Assembly (NCBI GenBank): GCA_028872875.1
Contig: JAGWOC010000024.1
Coordinates: 1 to 41,930 of the forward strand
Length of the DNA: 41,930 nt
Source of the DNA: Chloroflexota bacterium
Lineage (GTDB): Bacteria; Chloroflexota; Dehalococcoidia; DSTF01; JACRBR01
Reading direction: 5' to 3'
The position numbers were made by a program, and so were the translations under genes. A model generated the notes under the pieces. The model had not been told where the DNA came from. It saw only the letters and a list, made by a program, of their open reading frames with translations, and did no database searches. Below are positions 6,778 to 15,066 of this stretch, one piece after another (within the stretch, counting starts at the first letter, position 1; each line of letters starts with the position of its first letter).

Positions 6778-7839
6778 TTACCGCGGCGGCTTGCGGGCGG
6801 CGAGCGCGGATTGCACTTTCTGCAGCATGCGGGTCTCTTCGAGCACCTCGCCGGCGCCCTTGACGACGCAGAGCAGCGGGTCTTCGGCGACGTAGACGGG
6901 GAAGCGCGTCTCCTGCGCGAGGCGGCGGTCGAGGCCGCGCAGCATGGCGCCGCCGCCGGCGAGCGCGATGCCGCGATACATGAGGTCGGCGACGAGCTCC
7001 GGCGGCGTGATCTCAATCGTCGAGCGGACGGCGTCGATGACGGCGTTGATCGAGCCGGAGAGCGCGTCGCGGATCTCGACGGTACTGACCTCGACGGCCT
7101 TCGGGAGGCCGGTCGCGAGGTCGCGGCCACGCAGCTCGACGGTGCCCTCTTCTTCCAGTGGGAAGGCGGAGCCGGCCTCCATCTTGATCTCTTCGGCGGT
7201 GCGCTCGCCGATCAGCATGTTATGCACCTGGCGGGCGTAGGCCATGATCTCCTGGTCCATCTCGTCACCGGCCGTGCGGATCGACGTGCTGACGACGACG
7301 CCGCCGAGCGCGATCACGGCGACCTCGGTGGTGCCGCCGCCGATGTCGACCATCATGCAGCCGTTGGGCTCCATGATCGGCAGGCCGGCGCCAATCGCGG
7401 CCGCCATCGGCTCCTCGATGAGGTAGGCGGCACGGGCGCCGGCGTTGAGCGCGGCGTCGTGGACGGCGCGCTTCTCGACCTCGGTGACGCCGCTGGGGAT
7501 GCCGATGACGACGCGGGGCCGCGGGACGCCGAAGCCGAAGCGCTCGTGGACGGAGCGGATGAAGTACTGGAGCATCCGCTCGGTCACCTCGAAGTCGGAG
7601 ATGACGCCGTCCTTGAGGGGGCGGACGGCGACGATGTTGGCGGGGGTGCGGCCGACCATGCGCTTTGCCTCGGCGCCGATGGCGAGGATCTTCTTGGTCT
7701 GGCGGTCGATGGCGACGACGGAGGGCTCATCGATGACGATGCCGCGGCCCTTGACCATGACGAGGGTGTTGGCCGTGCCGAGGTCGATCCCGACGTCGTG
7801 GGAAAACAGGCCGAGGAGCGCGGTCAGAGGGTTAATCAT
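6778..7839 (-). CDS. mreB: Rod-shape-determining actin homologue MreB
   Basis: MreB, the bacterial actin that forms membrane-bound filaments and guides lateral wall synthesis, 353 aa, normal length. The actin-fold phosphate 1 motif is GIDLGTANTLV at the N-terminus, then VAIDRQTKKILAIGAEAKRM, the phosphate 2 motif MVDIGGGTTEVAVIALGG, and the adenosine motif IALAGGGAMLRGLD near the C-terminus. The protein begins MINPLTALLGLFSHDVGIDL, so a short N-terminal hydrophobic helix could help membrane binding. mreC and mreD do not follow; downstream is the small membrane ORF at 6452-6622. A TATAAT box lies about 60 bases upstream. Confidence 0.95.
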   Translation of the reverse strand: MINPLTALLGLFSHDVGIDLGTANTLVMVKGRGIVIDEPSVVAIDRQTKKILAIGAEAKRMVGRTPANIVAVRPLKDGVISDFEVTERMLQYFIRSVHERFGFGVPRPRVVIGIPSGVTEVEKRAVHDAALNAGARAAYLIEEPMAAAIGAGLPIMEPNGCMMVDIGGGTTEVAVIALGGVVVSTSIRTAGDEMDQEIMAYARQVHNMLIGERTAEEIKMEAGSAFPLEEEGTVELRGRDLATGLPKAVEVSTVEIRDALSGSINAVIDAVRSTIEITPPELVADLMYRGIALAGGGAMLRGLDRRLAQETRFPVYVAEDPLLCVVKGAGEVLEETRMLQKVQSALAARKPPR

Positions 7840-7896
7840 CAGTCCTGCGTCCGGTGAAGGGCGGCGAAGGGAGCTTCGGGGCGCGTATCGAGCGGC

Positions 7897-7902
7897 ATTA
7901 TA
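7897..7902 (-). promoter_or_regulatory. -10 box upstream of mreB
   Basis: TATAAT on the minus strand at 7902-7897, about 57 bases before the mreB ATG. No convincing -35 is visible. mreB therefore appears to have a leader, unlike many genes here. Confidence 0.4.
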
Positions 7903-8010
7903 GAGACCGAAGCTGATGCGGGGAAGAGCGGCCGCGATTTCGTGCTATGGAAACAGCCGGGACCGTTCTCGAAGCGCGAACGGCAACGGTTGCACCGCGT
8001 CGCGGCGGCG

Positions 8011-9384
8011 CTATGCCGCAGGGCCGATCCAGACGGTCTGGATGTTGACGAACTCGCGGATGCCGAAGGAGGACAGCTCGCGGCCGTAGCCGCTGCGCTT
8101 GACGCCGCCGAACGGCAGGCGCGGGTCGGAGGCGACCATGCCGTTGATGAACACGGAGCCTGACTCAACCTGGGCAGCGAGCCGACGGGCGCGCTCGACG
8201 TCGCGGCTCCAGAGCGAGGCCCCGAGCCCGTAGGGGGAGTCGTTGGCGAGCCGCAGGGCATCGTCCGCGTCGCGCGCGTAGATGATGGCGGCGGCGGGGC
8301 CGAAGGTCTCCTCGCAGGACATCGGCATGTCGGGCGCTACGCCGGCGACGACCGTCGGCGCGAAGTAGTAGCCGCGGCGCTCGATGCGCGCGCCGCCGAG
8401 CACGACGCGCGCGCCGGCAGCGACCGACGCGCGCACCTGCCGCTCGAGGGCGTCGCGCAGGTCGGCGCGCGCCAGCGGCCCGACCTGCGTCGTGCGCTCG
8501 GCGGGGTCGCCGACGACCAGCCGGGCGGCCCCGGCGGCGAAGCGCTCCGTGAACTCGCCGGCCACGGCCTCGGCGACGATGAAGCGCTTGGCGGCGATGC
8601 AGCTCTGGCCGGCGTTGAGGAAGCGCGCGCGCACGGCGGTCTCCGCGGCAAGCGCGAGATCCGCATCTTCGAGCACGACGAACGGGTCCGAGCCGCCGAG
8701 CTCGAGCACGTTCTTCTTCAGCGCGCGGCCCGCGGCGGCGGCAACCTTCGCACCGACGGCGTCGCTGCCGGTGAGCGTGACGGCGTGCACGCGCGGGTCG
8801 TCGATGATCCGCTCGACCGCGCCGGACGGCACGAGCAGCGTCTGGAAGACGCCGTCCGGCAGGCCGCCCGCGCGCAGCGCCTCGGCCAGCGCGAGGGCGC
8901 ACTGCGGCACGTTGGCGGCGTGCTTGAGGAGCGCGACGTTGCCGGCCATCAGCGCGGGCGCGGCGAAGCGGAAGACCTGCCAGAACGGGAAGTTCCACGG
9001 CATGATCGCGAGCACGGCGCCGAGCGGACGGAACGCGACGTAGCTCGCGCGCGCGTTCGTCTCGACCGGCTGATCGGCGAGGAAGCCGGCGCCCATGTCG
9101 GCGTAGTAGTCGCAGCACCAGGCGCACTTCTCGACCTCGGCCTCGGCCTCCGTGATCGGCTTGCCCATCTCCGCGGTGATCAGCGCGGCGTAGTGCGGGC
9201 GCTCCCCGCGCAGGTGCGCCGCGGTAGCGCGCAGCAGGCGTGCGCGCTCGTCGAACGGCGTGCGCCGCCAGTCGCGCGACGCGCGCTCGGCCGCCGCCAG
9301 CATCTGCTCGACCTGCTCCGGCGTGTGCTCATGGAACTCGGCGATCGTCTCTTCTGTCGCGGGGTTGATCGACCGGATGGGCAT
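8011..9384 (-). CDS. NAD(P)-dependent aldehyde dehydrogenase (succinate-semialdehyde type)
   Basis: An aldehyde dehydrogenase of 457 aa. The oxyanion/cofactor motif MPWNFPFWQVFRF, the Rossmann-like stretch VTLTGSDAVGAKVAAAAGR, the catalytic glutamate in LELGGSDPFVV and the catalytic cysteine in LNAGQSCIAAKRF are all present. So are the C-terminal EETFGPAAAII and LPFGGVKRSGYGRELSSFGI. The short length, the N-terminus IRSINPATEETIAEF and the GQSCIAAKRF version of the active site are typical of the succinate-semialdehyde dehydrogenase (Sad/GabD) branch; the substrate remains uncertain. The start at 9384 has a strong GGGAGG eight bases upstream. No gabT or other GABA gene is adjacent. Confidence 0.9.
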   Translation of the reverse strand: MPIRSINPATEETIAEFHEHTPEQVEQMLAAAERASRDWRRTPFDERARLLRATAAHLRGERPHYAALITAEMGKPITEAEAEVEKCAWCCDYYADMGAGFLADQPVETNARASYVAFRPLGAVLAIMPWNFPFWQVFRFAAPALMAGNVALLKHAANVPQCALALAEALRAGGLPDGVFQTLLVPSGAVERIIDDPRVHAVTLTGSDAVGAKVAAAAGRALKKNVLELGGSDPFVVLEDADLALAAETAVRARFLNAGQSCIAAKRFIVAEAVAGEFTERFAAGAARLVVGDPAERTTQVGPLARADLRDALERQVRASVAAGARVVLGGARIERRGYYFAPTVVAGVAPDMPMSCEETFGPAAAIIYARDADDALRLANDSPYGLGASLWSRDVERARRLAAQVESGSVFINGMVASDPRLPFGGVKRSGYGRELSSFGIREFVNIQTVWIGPAA

Positions 9385-9470
9385 GGCGTTCCTCCCGTGG
9401 TCTCGAAGCCGTCGGTCCGGGATGCTGCCATTGTGGCGCGCGCCTCACGCGCAGTCCACCGGCGGGGCGC

Positions 9471-9588
9471 GACGAGAGACAGCAGAGAACAGACAGCAGA
9501 GAACAGACAGCAGACAGCAGACAACAGACAACAGACGGGGGGGACGGCGGACAGCAGACAACAGACAACAGACGGGGGGACGGCGGAC
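9471..9588. repeat. CAGACA-type tandem repeat
   Basis: A run of variants of ACAGCAGAGA and ACAACAGAC fills the gap between the aldehyde dehydrogenase and the DUF3237 gene. It includes a 37-base segment (ACAGCAGACAACAGACAACA followed by GACGGGGG) that occurs twice, beginning at about 9514 and 9551. A related run lies at 38355-38393. Confidence 0.85.
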
Positions 9589-9656
9589 ACACCGATTGCT
9601 GGCGCGCAGGCGGGCGGCGACAATGGCGCATCGGCGCTGGTGGAAGCGAGGACGAG

Positions 9657-10127
9657 ATGCCGGACTATCCCGAAACGATCGCGACGGAGTGGCTCTTCGA
9701 CGCGGACATCGAGCTGGAGCCGGCGGAGGACATCGGCGCGGGGCCGTCCGGCCGGCGCCTGGTGTTCATCGTGCGGGGCGGCACGTTCGCGGGGCCGCGG
9801 CTGCGCGGTAGCTACCGTCCGGGCGGCGGCGACTGGTGGCTCTCGCTGGCGAACGGCGCGGGCGAGCTGGACGTGCGCGCGACGCTGGAGACGGAGGACG
9901 GCGCGCTGATCCTGATGACGTATCGCGGCGTGCTCGATGCGAGGCCCGAGATCGTGCGGCGCGCAACGTCGGGCGAAGACGTGAGCGCGCGCGACTACTA
10001 CTTCCGGACGACGCCGCGCTTCGAGACGGGCGACGCGCGCTACGCCTGGCTGAACACGACGGTGTGCGTGGGGACGGGGTGGATCGGGAAGGACCGCGTG
10101 GGGTACCGGGTGTTCGCGGTGCGCTGA
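9657..10127 (+). CDS. DUF3237 / UPF0311 family protein
   Basis: A 156-aa soluble beta-rich protein of the DUF3237 family. The family pattern is visible: the N-terminal strand LFDADIELEP, GPSGRRLVFIVRGGTFAGP-x-L-x-G, GGGDWWLS, a central LMTYRGVLDARPE, and the C-terminal YYFRTTPRFETGD-x-RYAWLN plus VGYRVFAV. Structures in the family are small beta-barrels; no reaction has been firmly assigned. The start at 9657 is preceded by GAGGACGAG, a usable ribosome site. No neighbour suggests a pathway: the upstream gene is divergent and purQ is convergent. Confidence 0.85.
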   Translation: MPDYPETIATEWLFDADIELEPAEDIGAGPSGRRLVFIVRGGTFAGPRLRGSYRPGGGDWWLSLANGAGELDVRATLETEDGALILMTYRGVLDARPEIVRRATSGEDVSARDYYFRTTPRFETGDARYAWLNTTVCVGTGWIGKDRVGYRVFAVR

Positions 10128-10167
10128 CGCGCGTGTCCGCGGCTGCGCACCCGCGGGCGGGGCGCGG

Positions 10168-10869
10168 TCAGGCGGTGGCGGCGACGGCGCTTTCGACCAT
10201 CGACCGCCAGATCACCAGGCCGTCGACGCCGCCCATCAGCGGCTCGGACGAGCGCTCGGGGTGCGGCATCATGCCGAGCACGTTGCCGCGCTCGTTGATG
10301 ATGCCGGCGATGTTGTGCACGGAGCCGTTGGGGTTCGCGGCGGGCGTGGCATCGCCCTGCGGCGTCACGTAGCGGAAGACGACGCGGCGCTCCGCCTCGA
10401 GCCGCGCGATGGTGTCGTCGTCGGCGTAGTAGTTGCCCTCGCCGTGGGAGATGGGGACGGTCAGCACGTCACCCTCGCGGCCGGCGCGCGTAAAGGTCGT
10501 GCCGGCGTTCTCGATGCGCAGGTGTGTGGGCATGCAGCGGAACTCGAGTGAGTCGTTGCGCATCAGCACGCCGGGCAACAGGTGCGACTCGCAGAGGATC
10601 TGGAAGCCGTTGCAGATGCCGATGACGGGCTTGCCGGCCGCGGCGTGGCGCAAGACGGCGTCCATCACCGGGGAGAAGCGGGCGATGGCGCCGGTGCGCA
10701 GGTGGTCGCCGTACGAGAAGCCGCCCGGGATCACGACGGCGTCGTAGCCATCGAGGTCCGACGCGCGGTGCCAGACGAGGTCGGCCTGCTGGCCCATCTC
10801 GTGCGTGAGCACGTAGTGGCAGTCGCGCTCGGACCAGGTGCCGGGGAAGACGAGGACGGCGAACTTCAC
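10168..10869 (-). CDS. purQ: Phosphoribosylformylglycinamidine synthase subunit PurQ
   Basis: The glutaminase subunit of FGAM synthase in purine synthesis, 233 aa. It releases ammonia from glutamine for PurL, in a complex with PurS. The class-I amidotransferase triad is visible: the nucleophile Cys in VIGICNGFQIL, and His and Glu in MMPHPERSSEP near the C-terminus. The N-terminus KFAVLVFPGTWSERDC is typical. Translation starts at a GTG (10869), six bases after a TACACT box, so the message is probably leaderless. Neither purS nor purL is beside it; the small upstream gene on this strand is not PurS. Confidence 0.93.
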   Translation of the reverse strand: MKFAVLVFPGTWSERDCHYVLTHEMGQQADLVWHRASDLDGYDAVVIPGGFSYGDHLRTGAIARFSPVMDAVLRHAAAGKPVIGICNGFQILCESHLLPGVLMRNDSLEFRCMPTHLRIENAGTTFTRAGREGDVLTVPISHGEGNYYADDDTIARLEAERRVVFRYVTPQGDATPAANPNGSVHNIAGIINERGNVLGMMPHPERSSEPLMGGVDGLVIWRSMVESAVAATA

Positions 10870-10875
10870 GATGGC

Positions 10876-10881
10876 AGTGTA
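10876..10881 (-). promoter_or_regulatory. -10 box of purQ, leaderless spacing
   Basis: TACACT on the minus strand, six bases before the GTG start of purQ; this leaves no room for a ribosome site. Confidence 0.45.
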
Positions 10882-10930
10882 GCGGCTGGGCGTCGTGCGG
10901 CGGGAGGCGCGGTCGCGGGCGGGCAGGCGG

Positions 10931-11116
10931 CTATGCCCGGAAGGTGATCACACGGCCGTTGATGTAGACCGTCTCGCCGTAGGCGACGACCGCGAGCTCG
11001 TTGCCGGCGTCGTCGTAGAGGTGGACGCCATCGTCCTGCGGCTCCATGCGGCGGACGCCGAGGAAGGCGCGGCCGCCGCCGCCGGCAGGGCGCAGGGCAT
11101 CGGACGGTCCGGACAC
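10931..11116 (-). CDS. Small unknown protein (61 aa)
   Basis: A 61-residue protein with a basic, Gly-rich N-terminus and a C-terminal part that reads as a small beta sheet (GVHLYDDAGNELAVVAYGET, then VYINGRVITF). I do not recognise a family; it is not PurS despite lying upstream of purQ on the same strand. The GTG at 11116 is supported by a TAGGAT box six bases upstream, the same leaderless geometry as its neighbours. A later Met at residue 24 would remove the low-complexity N-terminus and is the alternative. It ends 61 bases before the purQ start, but purQ has its own -10 box. Confidence 0.5.
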   Translation of the reverse strand: MSGPSDALRPAGGGGRAFLGVRRMEPQDDGVHLYDDAGNELAVVAYGETVYINGRVITFRA

Positions 11117-11122
11117 AGGATG

Positions 11123-11128
11123 ATCCTA
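11123..11128 (-). promoter_or_regulatory. -10 box of the small 61-aa gene
   Basis: TAGGAT on the minus strand, six bases before the GTG at 11116. Confidence 0.4.
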
Positions 11129-11169
11129 GGGCGCACGGCGGCGGCGGACAACGGCCACCCGCCGCGCGC

Positions 11170-11175
11170 TACGAT
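11170..11175 (+). promoter_or_regulatory. -10 box upstream of the flavin-reductase-like gene
   Basis: TACGAT, 49 bases before the ATG at 11225. This gene has a leader and a ribosome site (AAAGGA), in contrast to the leaderless genes nearby. Confidence 0.35.
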
Positions 11176-11224
11176 AGGTGCATTCCGATGCGCCTGCGCG
11201 CGCGTGTGACGAAAGGACAGAGCG

Positions 11225-11701
11225 ATGCCACCGGAAGCAGCCAAACCAGCGCTGGAGCAGATCTCCTACGGGCTCTACGTCGTGGGCTCGAAGAACGGCG
11301 ACGAGGTCAATGGCATGACGGCGAACTGGCTCACGCAGGTATCGTTCGAGCCGCGCATGGTGGCGGTGGCGGTCGAGGCGCAGTCGCACACCATGGCGAA
11401 CATCCGCGCATCCAGGGTGTTCAGCGTCAACGTGATCGCGGAGGCGGACACGCACCTGATCGAGAAGTTCGTGGAGCCGCAGCGGCGCGCCGGCAACAAG
11501 CTCGGCGGCGTCGCCTTCCGCGCGGGCGAGACGGGCTGCCCGATCCTGGAGCAGGCGATCGCGTGGATCGAGTGCGATGTCGAGCAGATCGTCGCGGCGG
11601 GCGACCACGAGCTGGTGATCGGCCGCGTCGTCGATGGGGGCGAGCAGCGCGAGGGAGAGCCGCTGACGCTGCGGGCGATGGGGTGGAGCTACGGCGAGTA
11701 G
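11225..11701 (+). CDS. Flavin reductase-like, FMN-binding split-barrel protein
   Basis: A 158-aa protein with the FMN-binding split-barrel fold of NAD(P)H:flavin oxidoreductases. The pattern is ISYGLYVVGSKNGDEVNGMT, then ANWLTQVSFEPRMVAVAV, HTMANIRASRVFSVNVI, and a C-terminal HELVIGRVVDG. Such proteins reduce free FMN or FAD for partner monooxygenases or act as flavoredoxins; the partner is unknown here. The ATG at 11225 follows AAAGGA with nine bases of spacing. The gene stands between a divergent small gene and the hairpin-repeat array. Confidence 0.85.
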   Translation: MPPEAAKPALEQISYGLYVVGSKNGDEVNGMTANWLTQVSFEPRMVAVAVEAQSHTMANIRASRVFSVNVIAEADTHLIEKFVEPQRRAGNKLGGVAFRAGETGCPILEQAIAWIECDVEQIVAAGDHELVIGRVVDGGEQREGEPLTLRAMGWSYGE

Positions 11702-11780
11702 CCGGCCGAGCGTGATCCGTGAGGGCTGAAGCTCCGCGGCTCGGTCGGCATCGGCAGGCGCCAGCGCGGATCCGGCAACT

Positions 11781-12335
11781 GGCGCGCCTGCGGGGGACGG
11801 AGCCGGACTCCTTCGCTACGGCTAAGTAGCCCGTGGCCGGGCGGACAGGTCTGAAGACCTGTCCTTACGGCGTGGTGCGCGTGCGGGTGTCCGGCGGCTG
11901 GTGCGCTTGCGGGGGACGGAGCTGAAGCTCCTTCGCTACGGCTGGGTAGGCCGTGGCCGGGCGGACAGGTCTGAAGACCTGTCCTTACGGCGCGGCGCTG
12001 CGCGTGCGGGTGTCGGGCGGCTGGTGCGCCTGCGGGGGACGGAGCCGGACTCCTTCGCTACGGCTGGGTACGGCGTGGCCGGGCGGACAGGTCTGAAGAC
12101 CTGTCCTTACGGCGCGGCGCTGCGCGCGCGGGTGTCCGGCGGCTGGTGCGCTTGCGGGGGACGGAGCTGAAGCTCCTTCGCTACGGCTGGGTAGGCCGTG
12201 GCCGGGCGGACAGGTCTGAAGACCTGTCCTTACGGCGTGGTGTTGCGCGTGCGGGTGTCCGGCGGCTGGTGCGCCTGCGGGGGACGGAGCTGAAGCTCCT
12301 TCGCTACGGCTGGGTAGCCCGAGGCCGGGCCTTCA
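11781..12335. repeat. Five tandem ~120-base units with two hairpins each
   Basis: Units begin at about 11791, 11910, 12033, 12155 and 12278 (spacings 119, 123, 122, 123). Each opens with CGGGGGACGGAGC. It then has a short hairpin (GGAGC-TGAA-GCTCC; units 1 and 3 read GGAGCCGGACTCC), CTTCGCTACGGCT, and a second hairpin GGACAGGTC-TGAA-GACCTGTCC, followed by TTACGGCG and a GC-rich spacer. The fifth unit is truncated before the second hairpin. The frames across it are open only because of composition. It fills most of the 707-base gap between the flavin-reductase-like gene and the O-methyltransferase gene; a partial hairpin (GGCTGAAGCTCC) also occurs near 11726. Confidence 0.9.
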
Positions 12336-12408
12336 GCCCGCGCACACGTGCGCGCCGGCCGCATCGCCCCCCTGCCCCGCGCCCACCGGCGCGGGCGCGG
12401 CGGCGCGG

Positions 12409-13047
12409 CTACACCTTGCGCACGAGCATGACGCCGTCGCGGACGCTGAGCAGGACGTTGGTGACACGGGCGTCGTGCTGGACGTGCTCGTTGAAGGCGA
12501 CGATCGCGCGATCGCTCTTCTCCTTCGGGTCGAGGACGCGGCCGCTCCAGAGTACGTTGTCGACGGCGATCAGACCGCGCGGCGCGAGCAGCGGCAGGGC
12601 GGCCTCGTAGTAGGCGATGTAGCGCTCCTTGTCGGCGTCGATGAAGGCGACGTCGAACGGCCCGCGCAGCGTCTTCATCGTCTCGAGCGCGGGGCCCTCG
12701 ACGAGCGTGATCTTGTGGCCGTCGGGGCTGCGCGCGAAGAAGCTCCGCGCGAGCGCGATCGCCTTCGGGTCGAGGTCGCAGGTGATGAGCTCGCCGTCGT
12801 CCGGGAGCGCGGCGGCCATCATCAGCGCGCTGAAGCCGGTGAAGGTGCCGATCTCGAGGACGCGCCTGGCCCCGGTCGCCGCGCAGAGCGCTTGCAGCAG
12901 CGTGCCCTCGACCTGGCCGGAGAGCATGCCCGCGGCCTCGCCCATGGCCTCGCGCGTCTTCGCGACGAGCTCGTCAAGCAGCGGCGGCAGCGGCGTCGTG
13001 TGCCGGGCGGCGTAGGTCTCGATCGCTTCGGGCACGAGGGTGAGCAT
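12409..13047 (-). CDS. Class I SAM-dependent O-methyltransferase (caffeoyl-CoA type)
   Basis: A 212-aa methyltransferase of the cation-dependent O-methyltransferase family (caffeoyl-CoA/catechol type). The SAM-binding motif I is VLEIGTFTGFSALMMA, the acidic residue ending motif II is in LITCDLDPKAI, and the metal/substrate motif AFIDADKERYIAYYEAAL is followed by LIAVDNVLWSGRV, all typical of the family. The bacterial substrate is unknown. The start at 13047 is preceded by GGAGG ten bases upstream. It lies 93 bases after glnB on the same strand and may be read through from amt-glnB, but no functional link is evident. Confidence 0.9.
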   Translation of the reverse strand: MLTLVPEAIETYAARHTTPLPPLLDELVAKTREAMGEAAGMLSGQVEGTLLQALCAATGARRVLEIGTFTGFSALMMAAALPDDGELITCDLDPKAIALARSFFARSPDGHKITLVEGPALETMKTLRGPFDVAFIDADKERYIAYYEAALPLLAPRGLIAVDNVLWSGRVLDPKEKSDRAIVAFNEHVQHDARVTNVLLSVRDGVMLVRKV

Positions 13048-13140
13048 GGCGGTGGCCTCCGGTGCGGGTGCGGGCGGACGGCGGGGCGGGCATCGTGCCC
13101 GCCCCTGCCGTATGGGTACCAGATGCCGCGGTGGGCGCGC

Positions 13141-13497
<357 letters not shown>

Positions 13498-14883
13498 CTA
13501 CTGTGCTCTGCCGTGCGAGGGCTGGAGCGCGTGCTCGGCGGCCGTGCCGGCCTGGTCTCCGTGCATGTGTACCGGAATCGCCTCCGGGATGCCCAGCACG
13601 GGGCCACTGCCGCCGAAGATGTAGGCGCGCTCGCCGTGCTGGGAGACGTCGAGGCCGGCGACCTCGTCTTCCTCGCTGACGCGGATCCCGAACACGAGGT
13701 CGAGCACCTTGAGGATCGCGAGCGTGATGACGAACGAGTAGGGCGCGACGGCGAGCACGCCCACGGCCTGCCGCCAGAGCTGGTCGAAGCCGCCGCCATG
13801 GGTAAGGCCGTTGACACCGGCGCCCAGCGCGTTGACGCCGGTGGTCGCGGCGGCGACGGCGAAGACGCCGGTGAGCAGCGCGCCGGTCATGCCGCCGACG
13901 CCGTGCACGGCGACGACGTCCAGCGAGTCGTCGAGCGAGGTGCGCGTGCGCCACTGGACGGCGAGGAAGCAGAGGATGCCGGCGATGGCGCCGATGCCGA
14001 TCGCCTCCATCGGCTGGACGTAGCCCGAGGCGGGCGTGATCGCGACGAGGCCCGCGACGGCGCCCGCGGCCGCGCCGACGACGCTGGGCTTGCCGGTACG
14101 CCACCAGCTCATCCCGACCCAGGCGAGGGCGGCGGCGGCAGCGGCCGTGTTGGTGACCGTGAAGGCGTTGACGGCGACGGGGCTCGCGGCGCCCGCGCTG
14201 CCAGCATTGAAGCCGAACCAGCCGAACCAGAGGATGCTGGCGCCGAGTACCACCATCGTGATGTCGTGCGGTTCCATCGGCTCCTGCTTGAAGCCCTTGC
14301 GGCGGCCGAACATGATTGCGGCGGCGAGCGCGGCGGCGCCGGCGTTGACGTGGATCGCCGTCCCGCCCGCGAAGTCGACCCCCTTAATGTCGGAGGCGAT
14401 CCAGCCGCTCGATGCGAAGACCCAGTGCGCCACCGGGGCATACACCAGCAGCGACCACGCCGCCATGAAGATCAGGAACGGGCCGAACTTGGCCCGCTCG
14501 GCGAAGGCGCCCGTGATCAGCGCCGGGGTGATGATCGCGAACATGGCCTGGAAGATCATGAACGCCTCGGCGGGGATCGCCGGGCCGGCCTGGGAGTTCC
14601 CGAGGGCGCCGACATGGCGGAGGCCGACGAAGTCGAGGTTGCCGATCAGCCCCCAGCCCTTGACGTCGGGCCCGAACGCGAGTGAATAGCCGATGAGCAC
14701 CCAGAGGACGCCCACGAGTCCCATGACCACGAAGCTCTGCATGATCGTGCCCAGGACGTTCTTGTTACGGACGAAGCCGCCGTAGAAGAACGCCAGCCCG
14801 GGCGTCATGAACAGCACGAGCGCCGAGGCAGCCAGCACCCACGCGGTGTCGCCGGCCGAAAGTGGTATGTCCGTCAACGTCAT
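13498..14883 (-). CDS. amt: Ammonium transporter Amt
   Basis: A 461-aa Amt/Mep/Rh family ammonium channel with about eleven transmembrane helices. The N-terminal helix LVLFMTPGLAFFYGGFV is diagnostic, followed by the Phe-gate/conserved His region GGTAIHVNAGAAALAAA, then MVVLGASILWFGWFGFNAGS and a C-terminal tail beginning after VFGIRVSEEDEVAGLDVSQH that contacts GlnK. The Asp and His of the pore (WVFASSGWIASDIKG and AIHVNAG) are in place. The start at 14883 has a strong GGGGAGG seven bases upstream. It is the first gene of an amt-glnK unit, likely controlled by nitrogen; see the site at 14919-14949. Confidence 0.95.
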   Translation of the reverse strand: MTLTDIPLSAGDTAWVLAASALVLFMTPGLAFFYGGFVRNKNVLGTIMQSFVVMGLVGVLWVLIGYSLAFGPDVKGWGLIGNLDFVGLRHVGALGNSQAGPAIPAEAFMIFQAMFAIITPALITGAFAERAKFGPFLIFMAAWSLLVYAPVAHWVFASSGWIASDIKGVDFAGGTAIHVNAGAAALAAAIMFGRRKGFKQEPMEPHDITMVVLGASILWFGWFGFNAGSAGAASPVAVNAFTVTNTAAAAAALAWVGMSWWRTGKPSVVGAAAGAVAGLVAITPASGYVQPMEAIGIGAIAGILCFLAVQWRTRTSLDDSLDVVAVHGVGGMTGALLTGVFAVAAATTGVNALGAGVNGLTHGGGFDQLWRQAVGVLAVAPYSFVITLAILKVLDLVFGIRVSEEDEVAGLDVSQHGERAYIFGGSGPVLGIPEAIPVHMHGDQAGTAAEHALQPSHGRAQ

Positions 14884-14918
14884 CGCTCTCCTCCCCTGTC
14901 ATCCTGTGGTTCAGGGGA

Positions 14919-14949
14919 GCATAGCGGGGGCATGTTACGGACAGGTTTC
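14919..14949 (-). promoter_or_regulatory. amt promoter with a GlnR-like box
   Basis: On the minus strand TATGCT (14924-14919) is the -10 candidate. The -35 zone is occupied by GAAAC-n6-GTAAC (14949-14934), which matches half of the actinobacterial GlnR consensus GTnAC-n6-GAAAC when the consensus is extended as a tandem (GAAAC-n6-GTnAC). CCCCTG and CAGGGG in the leader can pair close to the ribosome site. Confidence 0.35.
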
Positions 14950-14973
14950 GTGGTGGGGGTTTTCGTTGGACTT

Positions 14974-15004
14974 CCAAAACTTTCTGCGTCTCGCAGGGCG
15001 CAGA
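14974..15004 (-). terminator. Probable Rho-independent terminator
   Basis: On the minus strand TCTGCG (15004-14999) pairs with CGCAGA (14988-14983), followed by AAGTTTTGG. It lies about 60 bases after the stop of the 15067-15675 gene and before the amt promoter. The stem is only six base pairs. Confidence 0.4.
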
Positions 15005-15066
15005 GAGGCGGCCGCGTACGGCGTACCGGGGTGCACGCAGGGGGGAGGTGGCGCGGGCCGCGGGGG

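Noticed and set aside
10931-11116. PurS beside purQ
   Set aside because: The 61-aa product lacks the PurS length and sequence pattern; only its position suggested it.
11781-12335. CRISPR array
   Set aside because: The unit is about 120 bases with conserved content throughout, there are no unique spacers, and no cas genes are visible.
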